This document shows positions 1 to 9,065 of a stretch of 64,000 bases of DNA, piece by piece. Below the pieces are notes generated by a model. It was not told the DNA's origin. It worked only from the letters and a program-made list of their open reading frames with translations, and searched no databases. Numbering within the stretch: position 1 is the first letter of the stretch; each line of letters opens with the position of its first letter. The position numbers were made by a program, and so were the translations under genes. Source of the stretch: Salinisphaera sp040361255 (GTDB taxonomy: Bacteria; Pseudomonadota; Gammaproteobacteria; Nevskiales; Salinisphaeraceae); the NCBI RefSeq assembly GCF_040361255.1, contig NZ_APNG01000005.1, positions 62,001 through 126,000 on the forward strand, written 5' to 3'.

Positions 1-343
1 CTGGGAACAAATTGGTAAGTTGGAAGGCACGCCCCAGGCCCTTGTCGGCACGCGCGGGCGCGCCGAGTGCGGTGATGTCTTCGTCGAACAATCTGACGCT
101 GCCCGACGTAGCCGTGAGCTGGCCGGAAATGAGATTGAACAGGGTGGTCTTGCCCGCGCCGTTCGGGCCGACGATTGATGTCAGCGTGCCAGCATGAAAG
201 GCGCAGGACACCTTGTTAACCGCGGTATGCCCACCAAAGGTGATGCTCAGATCGCGGATTTCGAGACCCGACTGATCCGGCGGCGCGGCTTGCGAATCGG
301 GCATCGACGTATCGTTCGCCACGTCGGAATCATTTGGTTGCAT
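1..343 (-). CDS. Branched-chain amino-acid type ABC transporter ATP-binding protein (LivG-like), cut by the window edge
   Basis: The N-terminal 114 codons are present; the rest lies outside the left edge. The Walker A motif GPNGAGKTT is at residues 59-67, followed by the LISGQLTATSG strand and a Q-loop in GRAFQLTNLF, which is typical of LivG ATPases. This cytoplasmic subunit would energise uptake together with the binding protein encoded just upstream on the same strand. The start is the ATG at 343; an alternative ATG lies 13 codons in. Downstream permease and second ATPase genes are expected outside the window. The family is clear, but the substrate cannot be read from this fragment. Confidence 0.85.
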   Translation of the reverse strand, partial: MQPNDSDVANDTSMPDSQAAPPDQSGLEIRDLSITFGGHTAVNKVSCAFHAGTLTSIVGPNGAGKTTLFNLISGQLTATSGSVRLFDEDITALGAPARADKGLGRAFQLTNLFP

Positions 344-373
344 TGCTTGTCCGCCGATCGTCTGGTCGCGGCG

Positions 374-400
374 TGAAGGCGCCATGCCGTGGCGCCTTCA
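374..400 (-). other. Intercistronic stem-loop
   Basis: An 11-bp perfect inverted repeat (TGAAGGCGCCA, 5-nt loop, then its complement) lies between the binding-protein stop codon and the ATPase start. No T-run follows it on either strand, so it is not a classical terminator. Hairpins in this position often protect the abundant binding-protein transcript from 3' decay while lowering downstream expression; that role is inferred here. Confidence 0.6.
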
Positions 401-418
401 CTGCCTTGCGATGCCGCT

Positions 419-1642
419 TCAACGGCCGTTACGTACCGGAATATCCATTTCGTCCGCTTCGATTACGCGGACCAGGGTGGGTACGCCGGCCTCGACGGTG
501 CGATCGGCAAACCAGTCGTCGCGTTCTTCGACCTTCATGCGAAAGTGATACATCTGCTGCATGGCCTGATGGTCGGCAGCGCGGATATTCATCGGCCCCT
601 TCGGGGTATCGAAGTCGAGGCCCTCAAGGGCTTCGATGAGGTCCTCGGTGTCGGTCGAGCCGTTCGTCTTACGAATTGCCGCGGTAATCGCCATCGCCTG
701 GGCAAAACCCTGGGCGGTGAAGAAGTCCGGTGCGGCATTGAAACGCTTCATATGCTGCTCGACGAACCAGTCGTTGATATCGTTATCCGGCGATTCGAAA
801 TAATAGAAGCCTGCGCCCTCCATACCGGGGAATTCGGCGTAGCTCACCAGGGCCGGCAGGATGTTGCCGCCGGTGGCGAGCTTGATGCCGAAGCGGCTGG
901 GCTTGAGATCCTGGATACGACTGAGCGGGTTCGCGCTGCCGGCCCAGATGGCGAAGATGTATTTGCCCTTGTCGCAATCGCTGCGATCCTTGAGTGCCCC
1001 GAACAGCCGTTGCGCGGCTGCGGTGAAGTCCGTCGCATCCGTGGGCAGATATTCTTCGTGTACGACCTGGCCGCCTTCGGCCTGCATGGCTTCCTTGTAG
1101 GCAGCGACGCCGTCGCGCCCGAAGGCATAGTCCTGGGCGATCGTTGCCACGCAAACGCCTGGCGCGCCGAGGGCGACGGCATTCGAGACCGCATCCTGAG
1201 ATGAGTTGCGGCCCACCCGGAACACGTAGCGATTCCAGTCCTTGCCGGTAATCGCGTCGGCGACACCTTCCGGCATGATCACGCGCTCGTACATCTGCGC
1301 GATCGGCAGCGTGGCCAGTGCAACGCCGGACGATACCGGCCCGACGACGATATGCGCATCGTCTTCGGCATAGGCTTCTTCAACGAGTGCGCGGGCACGG
1401 GCCGGGTCGAGCTGTGTGTCCTTGTCGATGATCTCGATCGAACGGCCTTCGATTTCCATCGAGCCGTCGGTGGCATATTCGAAACCCATCTTCATGCCCA
1501 CGCGAAGCTGTTCGGCATACGCCGATAAGGGCCCCGTGAAACCGGTGACATGGGCGATACGAATGGAGTCGGCCGCCAGCGAAGCGGGCGTGGCGACGAC
1601 CGAGGCGAGGGCGAATGCAATCGCTGTAATGGAACGCTTCAT
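419..1642 (-). CDS. Periplasmic substrate-binding protein of a branched-chain amino-acid/amide ABC transporter
   Basis: 407 residues. The ATG at 1642 was chosen over an upstream in-frame ATG at 1726 because it is preceded by GGAG and begins a clear signal peptide (MKRS, then a hydrophobic stretch, ending ASLAA around residue 23). The mature part has the Leu/Ile/Val-binding fold, with IRIAHVTGFTGPLSAY near the start and VVGPVSSGVALA about a third of the way in. It would capture the ligand in the periplasm and deliver it to the transporter whose ATPase follows. Proteins of this family bind amino acids, amides, urea or aromatic acids. The neighbouring acyl-CoA genes suggest a carboxylate or amino-acid catabolite, but this is not proven. 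Confidence 0.85.
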   Translation of the reverse strand: MKRSITAIAFALASVVATPASLAADSIRIAHVTGFTGPLSAYAEQLRVGMKMGFEYATDGSMEIEGRSIEIIDKDTQLDPARARALVEEAYAEDDAHIVVGPVSSGVALATLPIAQMYERVIMPEGVADAITGKDWNRYVFRVGRNSSQDAVSNAVALGAPGVCVATIAQDYAFGRDGVAAYKEAMQAEGGQVVHEEYLPTDATDFTAAAQRLFGALKDRSDCDKGKYIFAIWAGSANPLSRIQDLKPSRFGIKLATGGNILPALVSYAEFPGMEGAGFYYFESPDNDINDWFVEQHMKRFNAAPDFFTAQGFAQAMAITAAIRKTNGSTDTEDLIEALEGLDFDTPKGPMNIRAADHQAMQQMYHFRMKVEERDDWFADRTVEAGVPTLVRVIEADEMDIPVRNGR

Positions 1643-1864
1643 CGGATCTCCTTGATTTATTGGCCCCCGCCGGGGGCGCTGTGTTGTATCGAAAAGCGCT
1701 GGAAGTAAATATGACACCTCAGTCACGTTTGGGCAAGCGGTTTGGCCGATCGGTTAGCGAACCCGCGCGAACGGCTTGATTTTATTAAAAGTTAAATAAA
1801 ATCAATAATATAAAGGAAAAAAGCGCCACAATTATGCGGCGACGGCGTTAACTTGTTGACGAAA

Positions 1865-1881
1865 TTAGTCAAGCTGACTTA
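1865..1881. promoter_or_regulatory. Candidate TetR operator in the divergent promoter region
   Basis: The near-palindrome TTAGTCAAGCTGACTTA has AGTCA/TGACT as perfect core arms around AGC. It lies in an AT-rich stretch (about 1780-1890) between the divergently read ABC operon and the TetR gene. A TTGACG hexamer at 1856 could be a -35 box, which would place the palindrome in the spacer. Binding by the adjacent TetR protein is inferred from position only. Confidence 0.45.
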
Positions 1882-1931
1882 GGTTATAAGTGACGAGTGA
1901 GTCAGTATTCATTCAACCAAGGTTGCTTTCG

Positions 1932-2573
1932 ATGCCCATAGGTCATGCTGATGCCGCGGCCCCATCCGGCCCGGGCGCGCCGAAGACGGCGCGCGGCGCG
2001 CGTACGCGTGCCCGCATACTCAAGGCAGCGGAATCGACCTTCGGCTCGCTGGGTTATCACCGGGCCGGCGTGAGCGACATCACGCGTGATGCCGGTGTCG
2101 CACAAGGCACGTTCTACAACTACTTCGCGGGCAAGGAAGAGATCCTTCGCGAGCTGGTGCGCGATATGGGCCATCAGGTGCGTGCGCGCCTGGCTGCGGA
2201 AGTCGTCCATGCGCGCGATCGACTCGAGGCCGAAGAGAAAGGCCTGCGCGCCTTCCTCGAATACCTGCACGACAATCCGTACCTCTATCGCGTGCTGCAG
2301 GAAGCGCAGTTCGTCGACGAGTCGATTTATCGCGAATATTACGAAGCCTTCGGCCGTGGCTATCTGCGCATGCTCGCCGATGCCACGCGCAAGGGCGAGA
2401 TTCGCTCGGGTAACAACGAAGTCCGGGTCTGGGCATTGATGGGCATGGCGAACTTTCTGGGCTTGCGCTATGCCCTGTGGGACGACGACGTGCCTTTCGA
2501 CGACATCGTGGCCACCATTTCCGATCTGTTTCGACATGGCCTTGCGATGGACGGGCAGGAAAGAAACCCATGA
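1932..2573 (+). CDS. TetR family transcriptional regulator
   Basis: 213 residues from the ATG at 1932; a GTG at 1890 would add 14 non-conserved residues, and neither start has a strong ribosome site. The TetR helix-turn-helix runs from RARILKAAE through VSDITRDAGVAQGTFYNYFAGKEEIL. A variable C-terminal ligand domain follows. The stop overlaps the next start as ATGA, so it is co-translated with the enoyl-CoA hydratase gene and very likely controls this acyl-CoA cluster. TetR proteins beside acyl-CoA ligases usually sense acyl-CoAs or the free acid. A candidate operator lies just upstream. Confidence 0.85.
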   Translation: MPIGHADAAAPSGPGAPKTARGARTRARILKAAESTFGSLGYHRAGVSDITRDAGVAQGTFYNYFAGKEEILRELVRDMGHQVRARLAAEVVHARDRLEAEEKGLRAFLEYLHDNPYLYRVLQEAQFVDESIYREYYEAFGRGYLRMLADATRKGEIRSGNNEVRVWALMGMANFLGLRYALWDDDVPFDDIVATISDLFRHGLAMDGQERNP

Positions 2574-3325
2574 GTGCGGTACGGACCCGTATTGAAGACG
2601 GTATCGCGCGCCTGACGCTCAATCGGGCGGAACGCCATAACGCACTGGTGCCGGAGTTGCTTCGTGCAATACGAGATGGCCTTGCCGACGTTCGCGAATC
2701 CGATGCGCAAGTCCTGATTCTGGATGCCAGCGGCCCGTCGTTTTCTACCGGTGGCGACGTGGCTGCTTTCTACGACACCCGCCGTGCCAACCGAAAGGCC
2801 TATGCACAGCAGGTGGTTGGCGAACTCAACGCCACATTGCTCGATCTGCTCGATATGCCGGTCCCGACCGTGGTGGCCGTTCATGGCATGGTCACGGGCG
2901 GTTCGGTGGGTTTGGTGCTGGCCTGTGACATCGCCGTGGTAGGCGATGGCGCCAGCTTTGCGCCCTGGTACACCGTGGTGGGCTTCAGCCCCGACGGCGG
3001 CTGGACAACCTTGATGCCCGAACGCATCGGCCGTGCCCGGGCACTGGATATACAGCTGACCAACCGCGTCGTCGATGCCGACGAGGCCTATCGCCTGGGG
3101 CTCGCGCAGTATCGCGCGGGCGCGAGCGACACCGGGGCACATACACTGGACGTGGCGCGCGTCATCCGTGCCGCGCGCCCTGGCAGTGTCGGCCACACCT
3201 TGAGGCTGACGCGACCCGATCGAACCACGGTCGCCGCCGGTCTCGAAGCCGAATACCGGTCCTTTCTTGAACAAATCGACAGCGCAGAAGCGGACCGCGG
3301 CATGGGCGCCTTTCTCCAACGCTAA
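2570..3325 (+). CDS. Enoyl-CoA hydratase/isomerase family protein
   Basis: 251 residues, starting at the ATG that overlaps the TetR stop. Crotonase-fold landmarks are visible: the oxyanion-hole segments FSTGGDVAAF and HGMVTGGSVGLVLACDIA, then SPDGGWTTLMPERIGRARAL and EAYRLGLAQYR. The two glutamates used by classical hydratases are not at their usual places: FAPWYTVVG stands where PE is normal, and ALDIQL has Asp where Glu is usual. It may therefore be an isomerase, hydrolase or decarboxylase-type crotonase and not a true hydratase. It is the first enzyme gene of the TetR-led operon and acts in the cytoplasm on CoA thioesters. Confidence 0.8.
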   Translation: MSAVRTRIEDGIARLTLNRAERHNALVPELLRAIRDGLADVRESDAQVLILDASGPSFSTGGDVAAFYDTRRANRKAYAQQVVGELNATLLDLLDMPVPTVVAVHGMVTGGSVGLVLACDIAVVGDGASFAPWYTVVGFSPDGGWTTLMPERIGRARALDIQLTNRVVDADEAYRLGLAQYRAGASDTGAHTLDVARVIRAARPGSVGHTLRLTRPDRTTVAAGLEAEYRSFLEQIDSAEADRGMGAFLQR

Positions 3326-3397
3326 CGTTATTTTGCGGTGGCGATTTGATCGGCGGCGGTGTTGCGCAATAGAAGAACAACGACGATGGAGGCAGAC

Positions 3398-4915
3398 ATG
3401 CAGATGTTCGACCTGCTTGCCCACCGCGCCCGGGTCACGCCGGAGCGGCCGGCGCTGGAGGATCTGGAAAGCGGCGAACGCTATGACTACGCCGGTTTGA
3501 ACGAAAGGGCGGCGCGTCTCGCTGGGGCCGCTCGCGAGCATTGGGGGCTGGAAGCAGGCGACCGTCTTGCCTATCTGGGCCACAGCCGGGCCGAGTTCTT
3601 TGCCATGTTGTTCGGTTGTGCCAAGGCCGGCTTGATCCTCGTGCCGTTGAACTGGCGCCTGGCGGTGCCGGAGCTAACCGTGCTCATGGACGACTGCACC
3701 CCGCGTGCACTGATTTTCGGCGCGGAGTTCGGTGACGCCGCGGTTGCGCTTGCGCATCAGCAGCCGGACTTGAAGCTCGTGGCGCTCGACGGGGCCGCTG
3801 GCGAGCAGCGCGATTATCAGCGTGATCTGGCCGATACCACCCCGCAGCTGAGCGCGCATCCGGACAAGGATGCCGACACGCCCTGGTATCTGCTCTATAC
3901 GTCGGGCACCACCGGCAAACCGAAGGGCGTGATTCAGACCTTTCGCATGATGATGGCCAACTATTTCAATATTGGCTTGGCGGTAGAACTGACAAGCAGC
4001 GATGTATTGCTCAATGTACTGCCCCTGTTTCATACCGCCGGGATAAATCTGTATTCCTCGGCCGTATTTCTGGTCGGTGGCTGTGTACTGGTGCCGCGTA
4101 GCTTCGAGCCGGATCAGGCGCTACGGGTACTCGAGCAAAGAGCCACGGTTTTCTTCGGGGTGCCGGCGGTTTATCAGGCCCTGCTGGCGCAGCCTGGTTT
4201 CAGCGGCGAGCGGCTTAAGTCCGTGCGTTCCTGGGGTTGCGGCGGCGCGCCGCTTTCACTGCCGATTGCAAAACAGTATGTCGATGCCGGTATCCATGTG
4301 CGTACCGGTATGGGGATGACCGAGACCGCCCCGACCGTCTTTTTGCTCGACGAAGACAGGGTAATCGAAAAGATCGGTTCGGTCGGCCGTCCGCAGCTGC
4401 TGACCGAAGTTCGTATCGTCGACCTGGCCGGTGACGATGTCGGCTGTGACGAAGCGGGCGAACTCTGGATTCGCGGCCCCAATATCACCCCTGGTTATTG
4501 GGGCCAGCCCGAGGCGACCGCACAGGCCATCGACGAACAGGGCTGGCTGCATAGCGGCGATATCGCCCGGCGCGATGCGGATGGCGATTATTTCATCGTC
4601 GATCGCCTGAAGGATATGTATATCTCGGGCGGCGAAAACGTCTATCCCGCGGAGGTCGAATACGTGCTGGGCCAGCACGAGGCGATCACGGAGGTGGCGG
4701 TGGTCGCTGCGTCGGATGAGCGCTGGGGCGAAGTCGGCGCTGCCTTCTACGGTGTGAGGCCGGGCGCTCCGACGCCGGATGCCGAAACGCTGCGCGCGTT
4801 CTGTCGCGATCGTCTTGCGGGCTACAAGGTGCCCAAGACGTTCACGCAGGTGGACGCGTTGCCACGCAATGCCCTTGGCAAGGTCACCAAACAGGTGCTG
4901 CGTGAGAATACGTGA
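3398..4915 (+). CDS. AMP-forming acyl-CoA synthetase/ligase
   Basis: 505 residues. The ATG at 3398 is preferred because GGAGG ends six bases before it; earlier in-frame starts (3359, 3386) lack such a site. The AMP-binding motif LLYTSGTTGKPKGV, the GMGMTETAP motif, the hinge HSGDIARRDADGDYFIVDRLKDMYISGGENVYPAEVE and the C-terminal catalytic lysine segment GKVTKQVLRE are all intact. The enzyme would adenylate a carboxylic acid and transfer it to CoA, feeding the crotonase and MaoC proteins encoded beside it. Chain length and substrate (fatty, aromatic or branched acid) cannot be decided from sequence alone. Confidence 0.9.
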   Translation: MQMFDLLAHRARVTPERPALEDLESGERYDYAGLNERAARLAGAAREHWGLEAGDRLAYLGHSRAEFFAMLFGCAKAGLILVPLNWRLAVPELTVLMDDCTPRALIFGAEFGDAAVALAHQQPDLKLVALDGAAGEQRDYQRDLADTTPQLSAHPDKDADTPWYLLYTSGTTGKPKGVIQTFRMMMANYFNIGLAVELTSSDVLLNVLPLFHTAGINLYSSAVFLVGGCVLVPRSFEPDQALRVLEQRATVFFGVPAVYQALLAQPGFSGERLKSVRSWGCGGAPLSLPIAKQYVDAGIHVRTGMGMTETAPTVFLLDEDRVIEKIGSVGRPQLLTEVRIVDLAGDDVGCDEAGELWIRGPNITPGYWGQPEATAQAIDEQGWLHSGDIARRDADGDYFIVDRLKDMYISGGENVYPAEVEYVLGQHEAITEVAVVAASDERWGEVGAAFYGVRPGAPTPDAETLRAFCRDRLAGYKVPKTFTQVDALPRNALGKVTKQVLRENT

Positions 4916-5339
4916 CGATATAAGCGCTCAAGCGCTCGACAGCTGCCGGCCGGGTACGCGGTTCGAGCGTGAACTGATACTCACACAGGCCGACTTCGAT
5001 GCATTCGCCGAATTGAGCGGCGACCATAATCCGATCCATGTCGACCCGGTTTATGCCGCGGCCAGCCGCTTTGGCGCCACCGTATCTCACGGCATGCTGT
5101 TGTTCGGGGCGGTACGGGCATTCGTCGACGCCATCTATGCGAACAGCCGGTTGCAGACACAGACGCTCAAGTTTCCGGCACCGGCCTATGCCGACGAGCC
5201 GCTACGCATCGAGCTCATCAGCGAAGACGGGTCCGACGCCGATGTCCTGACGCTTGCGACCCGGGTTATGAAGGCGGACGGACAGTTCTGCCTGGACGGC
5301 GTCTGCATGGTTTTGCCGCCGACAGGGGATAGCCGATGA
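4902..5339 (+). CDS. MaoC-like (R)-specific enoyl-CoA hydratase
   Basis: 145 residues from a GTG start that overlaps the end of the ligase gene by 14 bases; no ATG exists before the conserved domain. It carries the hot-dog hydratase signature DFDAFAELSGDHNPIHVD, with the catalytic Asp and His of the family, followed by FGATVSHGML. Such proteins hydrate trans-2-enoyl-CoA to (R)-3-hydroxyacyl-CoA. The stop overlaps the start of the next hot-dog gene as ATGA, so the two products may pair. Confidence 0.85.
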   Translation: MRIRDDISAQALDSCRPGTRFERELILTQADFDAFAELSGDHNPIHVDPVYAAASRFGATVSHGMLLFGAVRAFVDAIYANSRLQTQTLKFPAPAYADEPLRIELISEDGSDADVLTLATRVMKADGQFCLDGVCMVLPPTGDSR

Positions 5340-5719
5340 GCGAACAACAGATTCCGCGCTTCGATGCCCTGGCCGTCGACGATCGGGCAACGACCACACG
5401 CTGTTTTACGGCCGCGGATATGCAACGGTGGTGCGAAACCATGGCGCTGGCCACAGCCCCTTCGCAGGTGCCCGAACCGCTGGTCGCGGCGCTGTTTTCT
5501 TATTTGCTGGGCGAAAAGTTGCCCGGGCACGGAACGAACTATCTCAAACAGGACATGCAATTCGAGTGCATGGCGCGTATTGGCGAAACACTGACTGTCG
5601 AGGTGTGTGTCAGCCGCCTGCGGCGGGACAAAGCGCTGGTCGATCTTGATACCACGTGTACTGGCAGCGACGGGCGCATGATCTGTGCCGGTCGGGCGCT
5701 GGTCCTCTTTGCGTGCTGA
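5336..5719 (+). CDS. Hot-dog fold protein, MaoC-like without the catalytic motif
   Basis: 127 residues. The central segment PEPLVAALFSYLLGEKLPGHGTNYLKQDMQFECMARIGETLTVEV resembles the second half of MaoC/hot-dog proteins, but the SGDxNPIHxD active-site loop seen in its upstream neighbour is missing. Translational coupling to that neighbour suggests it is the non-catalytic or substrate-binding half of a heteromeric hydratase, as known for other split MaoC pairs. A thioesterase role is the alternative. The fold is fairly clear; the function is inferred. Confidence 0.6.
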   Translation: MSEQQIPRFDALAVDDRATTTRCFTAADMQRWCETMALATAPSQVPEPLVAALFSYLLGEKLPGHGTNYLKQDMQFECMARIGETLTVEVCVSRLRRDKALVDLDTTCTGSDGRMICAGRALVLFAC

Positions 5720-5723
5720 TCGG

Positions 5724-6653
5724 ATGCTCGATTCACGACTTGGGGCCTGGCTGGAACAGGTGAATCGGCATACTGCGCAATCGGACGACATCGAAAGCGC
5801 GGCCGCGCCGGAGGCGGTACGCCGCAATCTCGAAAAGATGACGGCCCAGTTTGTCAGTGCCGGGCCGGACGTGGCCTGGGTCGAAGATCGTTTCGTCGAA
5901 GCCCTCGGCAGGTCGGTCGGCGTGCGCTTGTACGATCCGGCGCCGGGGCGCGCGAAGCCTGTTGCAGCGTTCCTGCATGGCGGCGGCCATATGGCCGGAA
6001 GCGTTGCCGTCTACGATCCGATCTGTCGCCGTATCGCCCAGGCCAGCGGTTGGCTGATCGTATCGGTCGAGTATCGGCTCACTCCCGAGCATCCCTACCC
6101 GGCAGGGCTGGATGACTGTCTGCATGTGGTGCGGCATATCTGGCCCCTGCTGGAATCCGAGGATCGGCTGTTCGAACGGCGCCTCGCGCTTGTGGGCGAT
6201 TCCGGGGGCGGGGCGTTGGCTGCGACGATCAGTGCTGCTGCTCAGCATGATCCGACGCTAGCCATCGATACCCAGGTGTTGATCTACCCGAGCCTCGATT
6301 ACACCCTCGATCAGGCCTCGGTTAACGACAACGGCCAGGGCTATCTGCTCGAGCGAGCCCGTATGGTCTGGTATTTCGATCACTACTTTCAGCAGCACGA
6401 GGATCGCCGTGCCGTGTCGCCGTTGTATCTGCCGATCACGCCGGATTTGCCGGCCACGCTGGTGATCAGTGCCGGCTATTGCCCGTTACGCGACGAGTCG
6501 ATGGCCTATGTCGAGCGCCTAGCCGCTAACGGCGTGTCGTACCGGCATCGACATTTCGCCGACATGATTCATGCCTATCTCAATCTCGAAGCGCTGGTGC
6601 CCGAGGTCTGTGCCGAAACGTATCGCGAAATCGGTCGCTTCCTGTCGCGGTAA
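5724..6653 (+). CDS. Alpha/beta hydrolase of the hormone-sensitive-lipase family
   Basis: 309 residues from the ATG at 5724, four bases after the preceding gene. The oxyanion motif HGGG is at residues 85-88 and the nucleophile motif GDSGGG at 158-163, with Ser160 as the likely nucleophile. The Asp in CPLRDESM and the His in ADMIHAYLN complete a plausible triad. There is no signal peptide, so it is cytoplasmic. As the last gene of the acyl-CoA cluster it may hydrolyse an ester or lactone to supply the acid used by the ligase. Confidence 0.85.
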   Translation: MLDSRLGAWLEQVNRHTAQSDDIESAAAPEAVRRNLEKMTAQFVSAGPDVAWVEDRFVEALGRSVGVRLYDPAPGRAKPVAAFLHGGGHMAGSVAVYDPICRRIAQASGWLIVSVEYRLTPEHPYPAGLDDCLHVVRHIWPLLESEDRLFERRLALVGDSGGGALAATISAAAQHDPTLAIDTQVLIYPSLDYTLDQASVNDNGQGYLLERARMVWYFDHYFQQHEDRRAVSPLYLPITPDLPATLVISAGYCPLRDESMAYVERLAANGVSYRHRHFADMIHAYLNLEALVPEVCAETYREIGRFLSR

Positions 6654-6707
6654 GGCGAACGCCGCCGGCATCTTGTCGATGCCGGGCGAGCGAGCGCAGC
6701 CGGTCGA

Positions 6708-7967
6708 CTATTCGGCAGTGGCGGCGCGGCGACCGGCGAGCTGGCCGAATCCGGAGCTGGCCGCGAGATAAGCGACGAACGCGCTGAGGACCGCGTTGAC
6801 CGGCGGGATGCCCGGCAACAGGTTGGCGGCGGCAAAGCCGACCGCCCACGACCCGACGGCGATCCAGTTCACTGGCTTGAGATCGGCCGCGGCCAGAGCC
6901 GGGTAGTGGCGACGCGCGATGATGAAGAAGTCGGCGATCAGAATCGCGCCGATGGGCGGCAGGGCCGAACTGAGAAACGACAGCCAGCCGACGAAGTTGT
7001 TGTACAACCACAGGGCAGCGAGCGTGCCGATCGTGCCGTTGACGATCACGATCCAGTGTTTGGGTAGGCGGGTGATGTTCGCAAAGCCGAGTGAGGCGGC
7101 GTAAAGGGCGTTGTCGTTGGTTGTCCAGATATTGAGCCCGAGCACCAGGATGGCCGGCAGAATCAGCCCCTGGGCGAACATGACCTGGGAAATATCGGCT
7201 TCGCTATAGACGAGTGCGCCCACCGCACCAAAAGTGAACATCAGTGAGTTGCCGAGAAAGAATGCGATCAATGTCGTGCTCACGCCGATTGTCGGGCTGC
7301 GGGCAAAGCGCACGAAATCCGGGGTAAGTGTGGCGCCACTGATGAACGAACCGATACAGGCGGTCAGCGCTACGGCAAGCGTGATCGGGTCGTCCGGCGT
7401 GATCGCGGCCAGTGCATTGATGCCACCGGCTTTGCCGACCGCCATTGCGACCGACATGTTGCCCAGCACGAAAATCGCCGGCACGGCGATAAAGCTGAGA
7501 ATGGTGAGGGCCTTGAAACCGACCCACGCCGTAGCGGTCATGAGCACGCCGCCGATGGCGATCAACAGGTAGATATTGATCCCGGTCGCTGCTTCGATCG
7601 GCAACGCAAACATCACCACACCTACGCCGAACCAGCCGACCTGGGTGCCGCCGAGCAGAAACGAGGGCAGCCAGGAACCGCGCACGCCAAACGCATAACG
7701 GCTGAGCAGATGCGTGGACAGGCCGGTACGGCTGGCGATGAAGGCCAGCAGCACCGCATAGAGCCCCAATACCAGATTACCGGCGAGCACCACGCTGGCG
7801 AATTCGAACAGGGTCAGCCCTTTGCCGAGGGTGCCGCCGGCCCACATGCTGGCTGAAAAGAACGTGAAGCCGAGCATGACGGCAAGCATGGTCCAGAAGC
7901 CACGCCGCGCGCCGGCCGGGACGGCAGAGAATTCGAAATCCTGAAAATCGTGTTCGGTATGGGCCAT
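6708..7967 (-). CDS. NCS1-family cytosine/purine-type permease
   Basis: 419 residues; the ATG at 7967 begins MAHTEHDFQDFEF. Around twelve hydrophobic segments are visible, with the NCS1 hallmarks WAGGTLGKGLTL, LSRYAFGVRGSWLPSFLLG and LNIWTTNDNALYAASLGF. Members import cytosine, purines, allantoin or hydantoins with a cation. It lies convergent with the acyl-CoA cluster and has no pathway partner nearby, so the ligand is unknown. No good ribosome site precedes the chosen start. Confidence 0.85.
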   Translation of the reverse strand: MAHTEHDFQDFEFSAVPAGARRGFWTMLAVMLGFTFFSASMWAGGTLGKGLTLFEFASVVLAGNLVLGLYAVLLAFIASRTGLSTHLLSRYAFGVRGSWLPSFLLGGTQVGWFGVGVVMFALPIEAATGINIYLLIAIGGVLMTATAWVGFKALTILSFIAVPAIFVLGNMSVAMAVGKAGGINALAAITPDDPITLAVALTACIGSFISGATLTPDFVRFARSPTIGVSTTLIAFFLGNSLMFTFGAVGALVYSEADISQVMFAQGLILPAILVLGLNIWTTNDNALYAASLGFANITRLPKHWIVIVNGTIGTLAALWLYNNFVGWLSFLSSALPPIGAILIADFFIIARRHYPALAAADLKPVNWIAVGSWAVGFAAANLLPGIPPVNAVLSAFVAYLAASSGFGQLAGRRAATAE

Positions 7968-8153
7968 CGTGAATCGGTAGCGTGAGCGAGGAGATACATT
8001 GCGTCGTGGCCATGCACGACACCGGGTTTGCACCATGACAGCGCAGTGCCCGCCGTATTATCCCCGAGTTACAGGGCGAGCCGAAGCTGAGCAAGGCCCA
8101 TGCCATGATCGAGTCGCACGGGCTTTGGCTGCCGCCGATCGCCTGGGCAGCGG

Positions 8154-8831
8154 TTATGCGGTATCGATCGGCCGGCGTGTCGCGGGTGGAAAGCGCAGAT
8201 CGAAGCCATCCGCATACACCCCGATGCCCAGCGCCTGCGACCCAATATCCGGAAAGCCGCTATCGTGCGGGATGTCATGGTTGCGCAGGCGCGCGAAGCG
8301 CCCGCGCGTGCTTGCCTGGATCACGGTGCGGTAAAAATGGCCGTGCCAGGGTTGTTCGAGCGTATGCCATGCGCTCGGCAGCATGCCGGTGCCCAACGGT
8401 AGACGCGGCCCGTGACGGCTCAAGGCCAAGGTCAGTGGTGCATGACCGGGCAGCTGGACACGAACACGCTCGCTGTGGGCGTCGTGCGCGAGTGTGTCGA
8501 AGGATTCCAGGCGCTTGGGCAGGCCCCAGTTGCGCTGGCCGTTATCGACACTGGCCTGGGTCGATACCCAGATATGCGTAATCGCGGCGGTCGCGCGCTG
8601 ACCGATATCGAAGCGGCCCGGGCACAGCAACAGTTCCCGGTAGGGGCCGACGTTCGAGCTGGCGTAGTCAACCACCATCAACACACCCATGCCGCCGCGG
8701 GCGCGCCCGGCCAGTGCCGGCATATCCTGGGCACAGATTTCGCCGAAGGCCGGCGAGCAGGACAGGGCGATGACATAACCGCGCCCGGACAGCTGCCAGG
8801 GCGCCGGTACCGCATGATTGGACTCGTTCAT
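8154..8831 (-). CDS. Acetoacetate-decarboxylase-like protein
   Basis: 225 residues. The ATG at 8831 follows a GCGAGGCG ribosome site and is preferred over a start 19 codons upstream. The segments GPYRELLLCPGRFD, ITHIWVSTQASVDNGQRNWGLPK and FDTLAHD match proteins of the acetoacetate decarboxylase superfamily. True acetoacetate decarboxylase uses a Schiff-base lysine; the Lys in NWGLPKRL sits at a comparable region, but I cannot confirm it is catalytic. It is on the same strand as the permease but 186 bases upstream of it. Treat it as family-level only. Confidence 0.55.
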   Translation of the reverse strand: MNESNHAVPAPWQLSGRGYVIALSCSPAFGEICAQDMPALAGRARGGMGVLMVVDYASSNVGPYRELLLCPGRFDIGQRATAAITHIWVSTQASVDNGQRNWGLPKRLESFDTLAHDAHSERVRVQLPGHAPLTLALSRHGPRLPLGTGMLPSAWHTLEQPWHGHFYRTVIQASTRGRFARLRNHDIPHDSGFPDIGSQALGIGVYADGFDLRFPPATRRPIDTA

Positions 8832-8975
8832 ATCGCCTCGCAAGCCGTGCGTATCGTTGACGCGCGTGCGCGATAAGCGGATTCGCACAAATAGTTGCTA
8901 GAGCATATCAGCGAGCCGGCTTACAGGGCCCGGCCGTTGCGGCCGTGTGCGCTGCCGCCGGGTAGGTGCAGCACA

Positions 8976-9001
8976 TAAAAAAGGCAGCCCGCAGGCTGCC
9001 C
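8976..9001 (-). terminator. Rho-independent terminator of the serine-rich secreted protein gene
   Basis: Read on the minus strand, GGCAGCC, loop TGCG and GGCTGCC are followed by six T residues. It lies about 65 bases past the stop of the gene at 9066-9590. Confidence 0.85.
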
Positions 9002-9065
9002 TTTATCAGTCCAGCTTATCAATCCGGCATTGGGAGATCGTGGTCGATCTCTGCCGGATGGCCGA

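Noticed and set aside
2468..3583. A 371-codon minus-strand open frame opposite the crotonase
   Set aside because: Composition-driven shadow with no recognisable domain.
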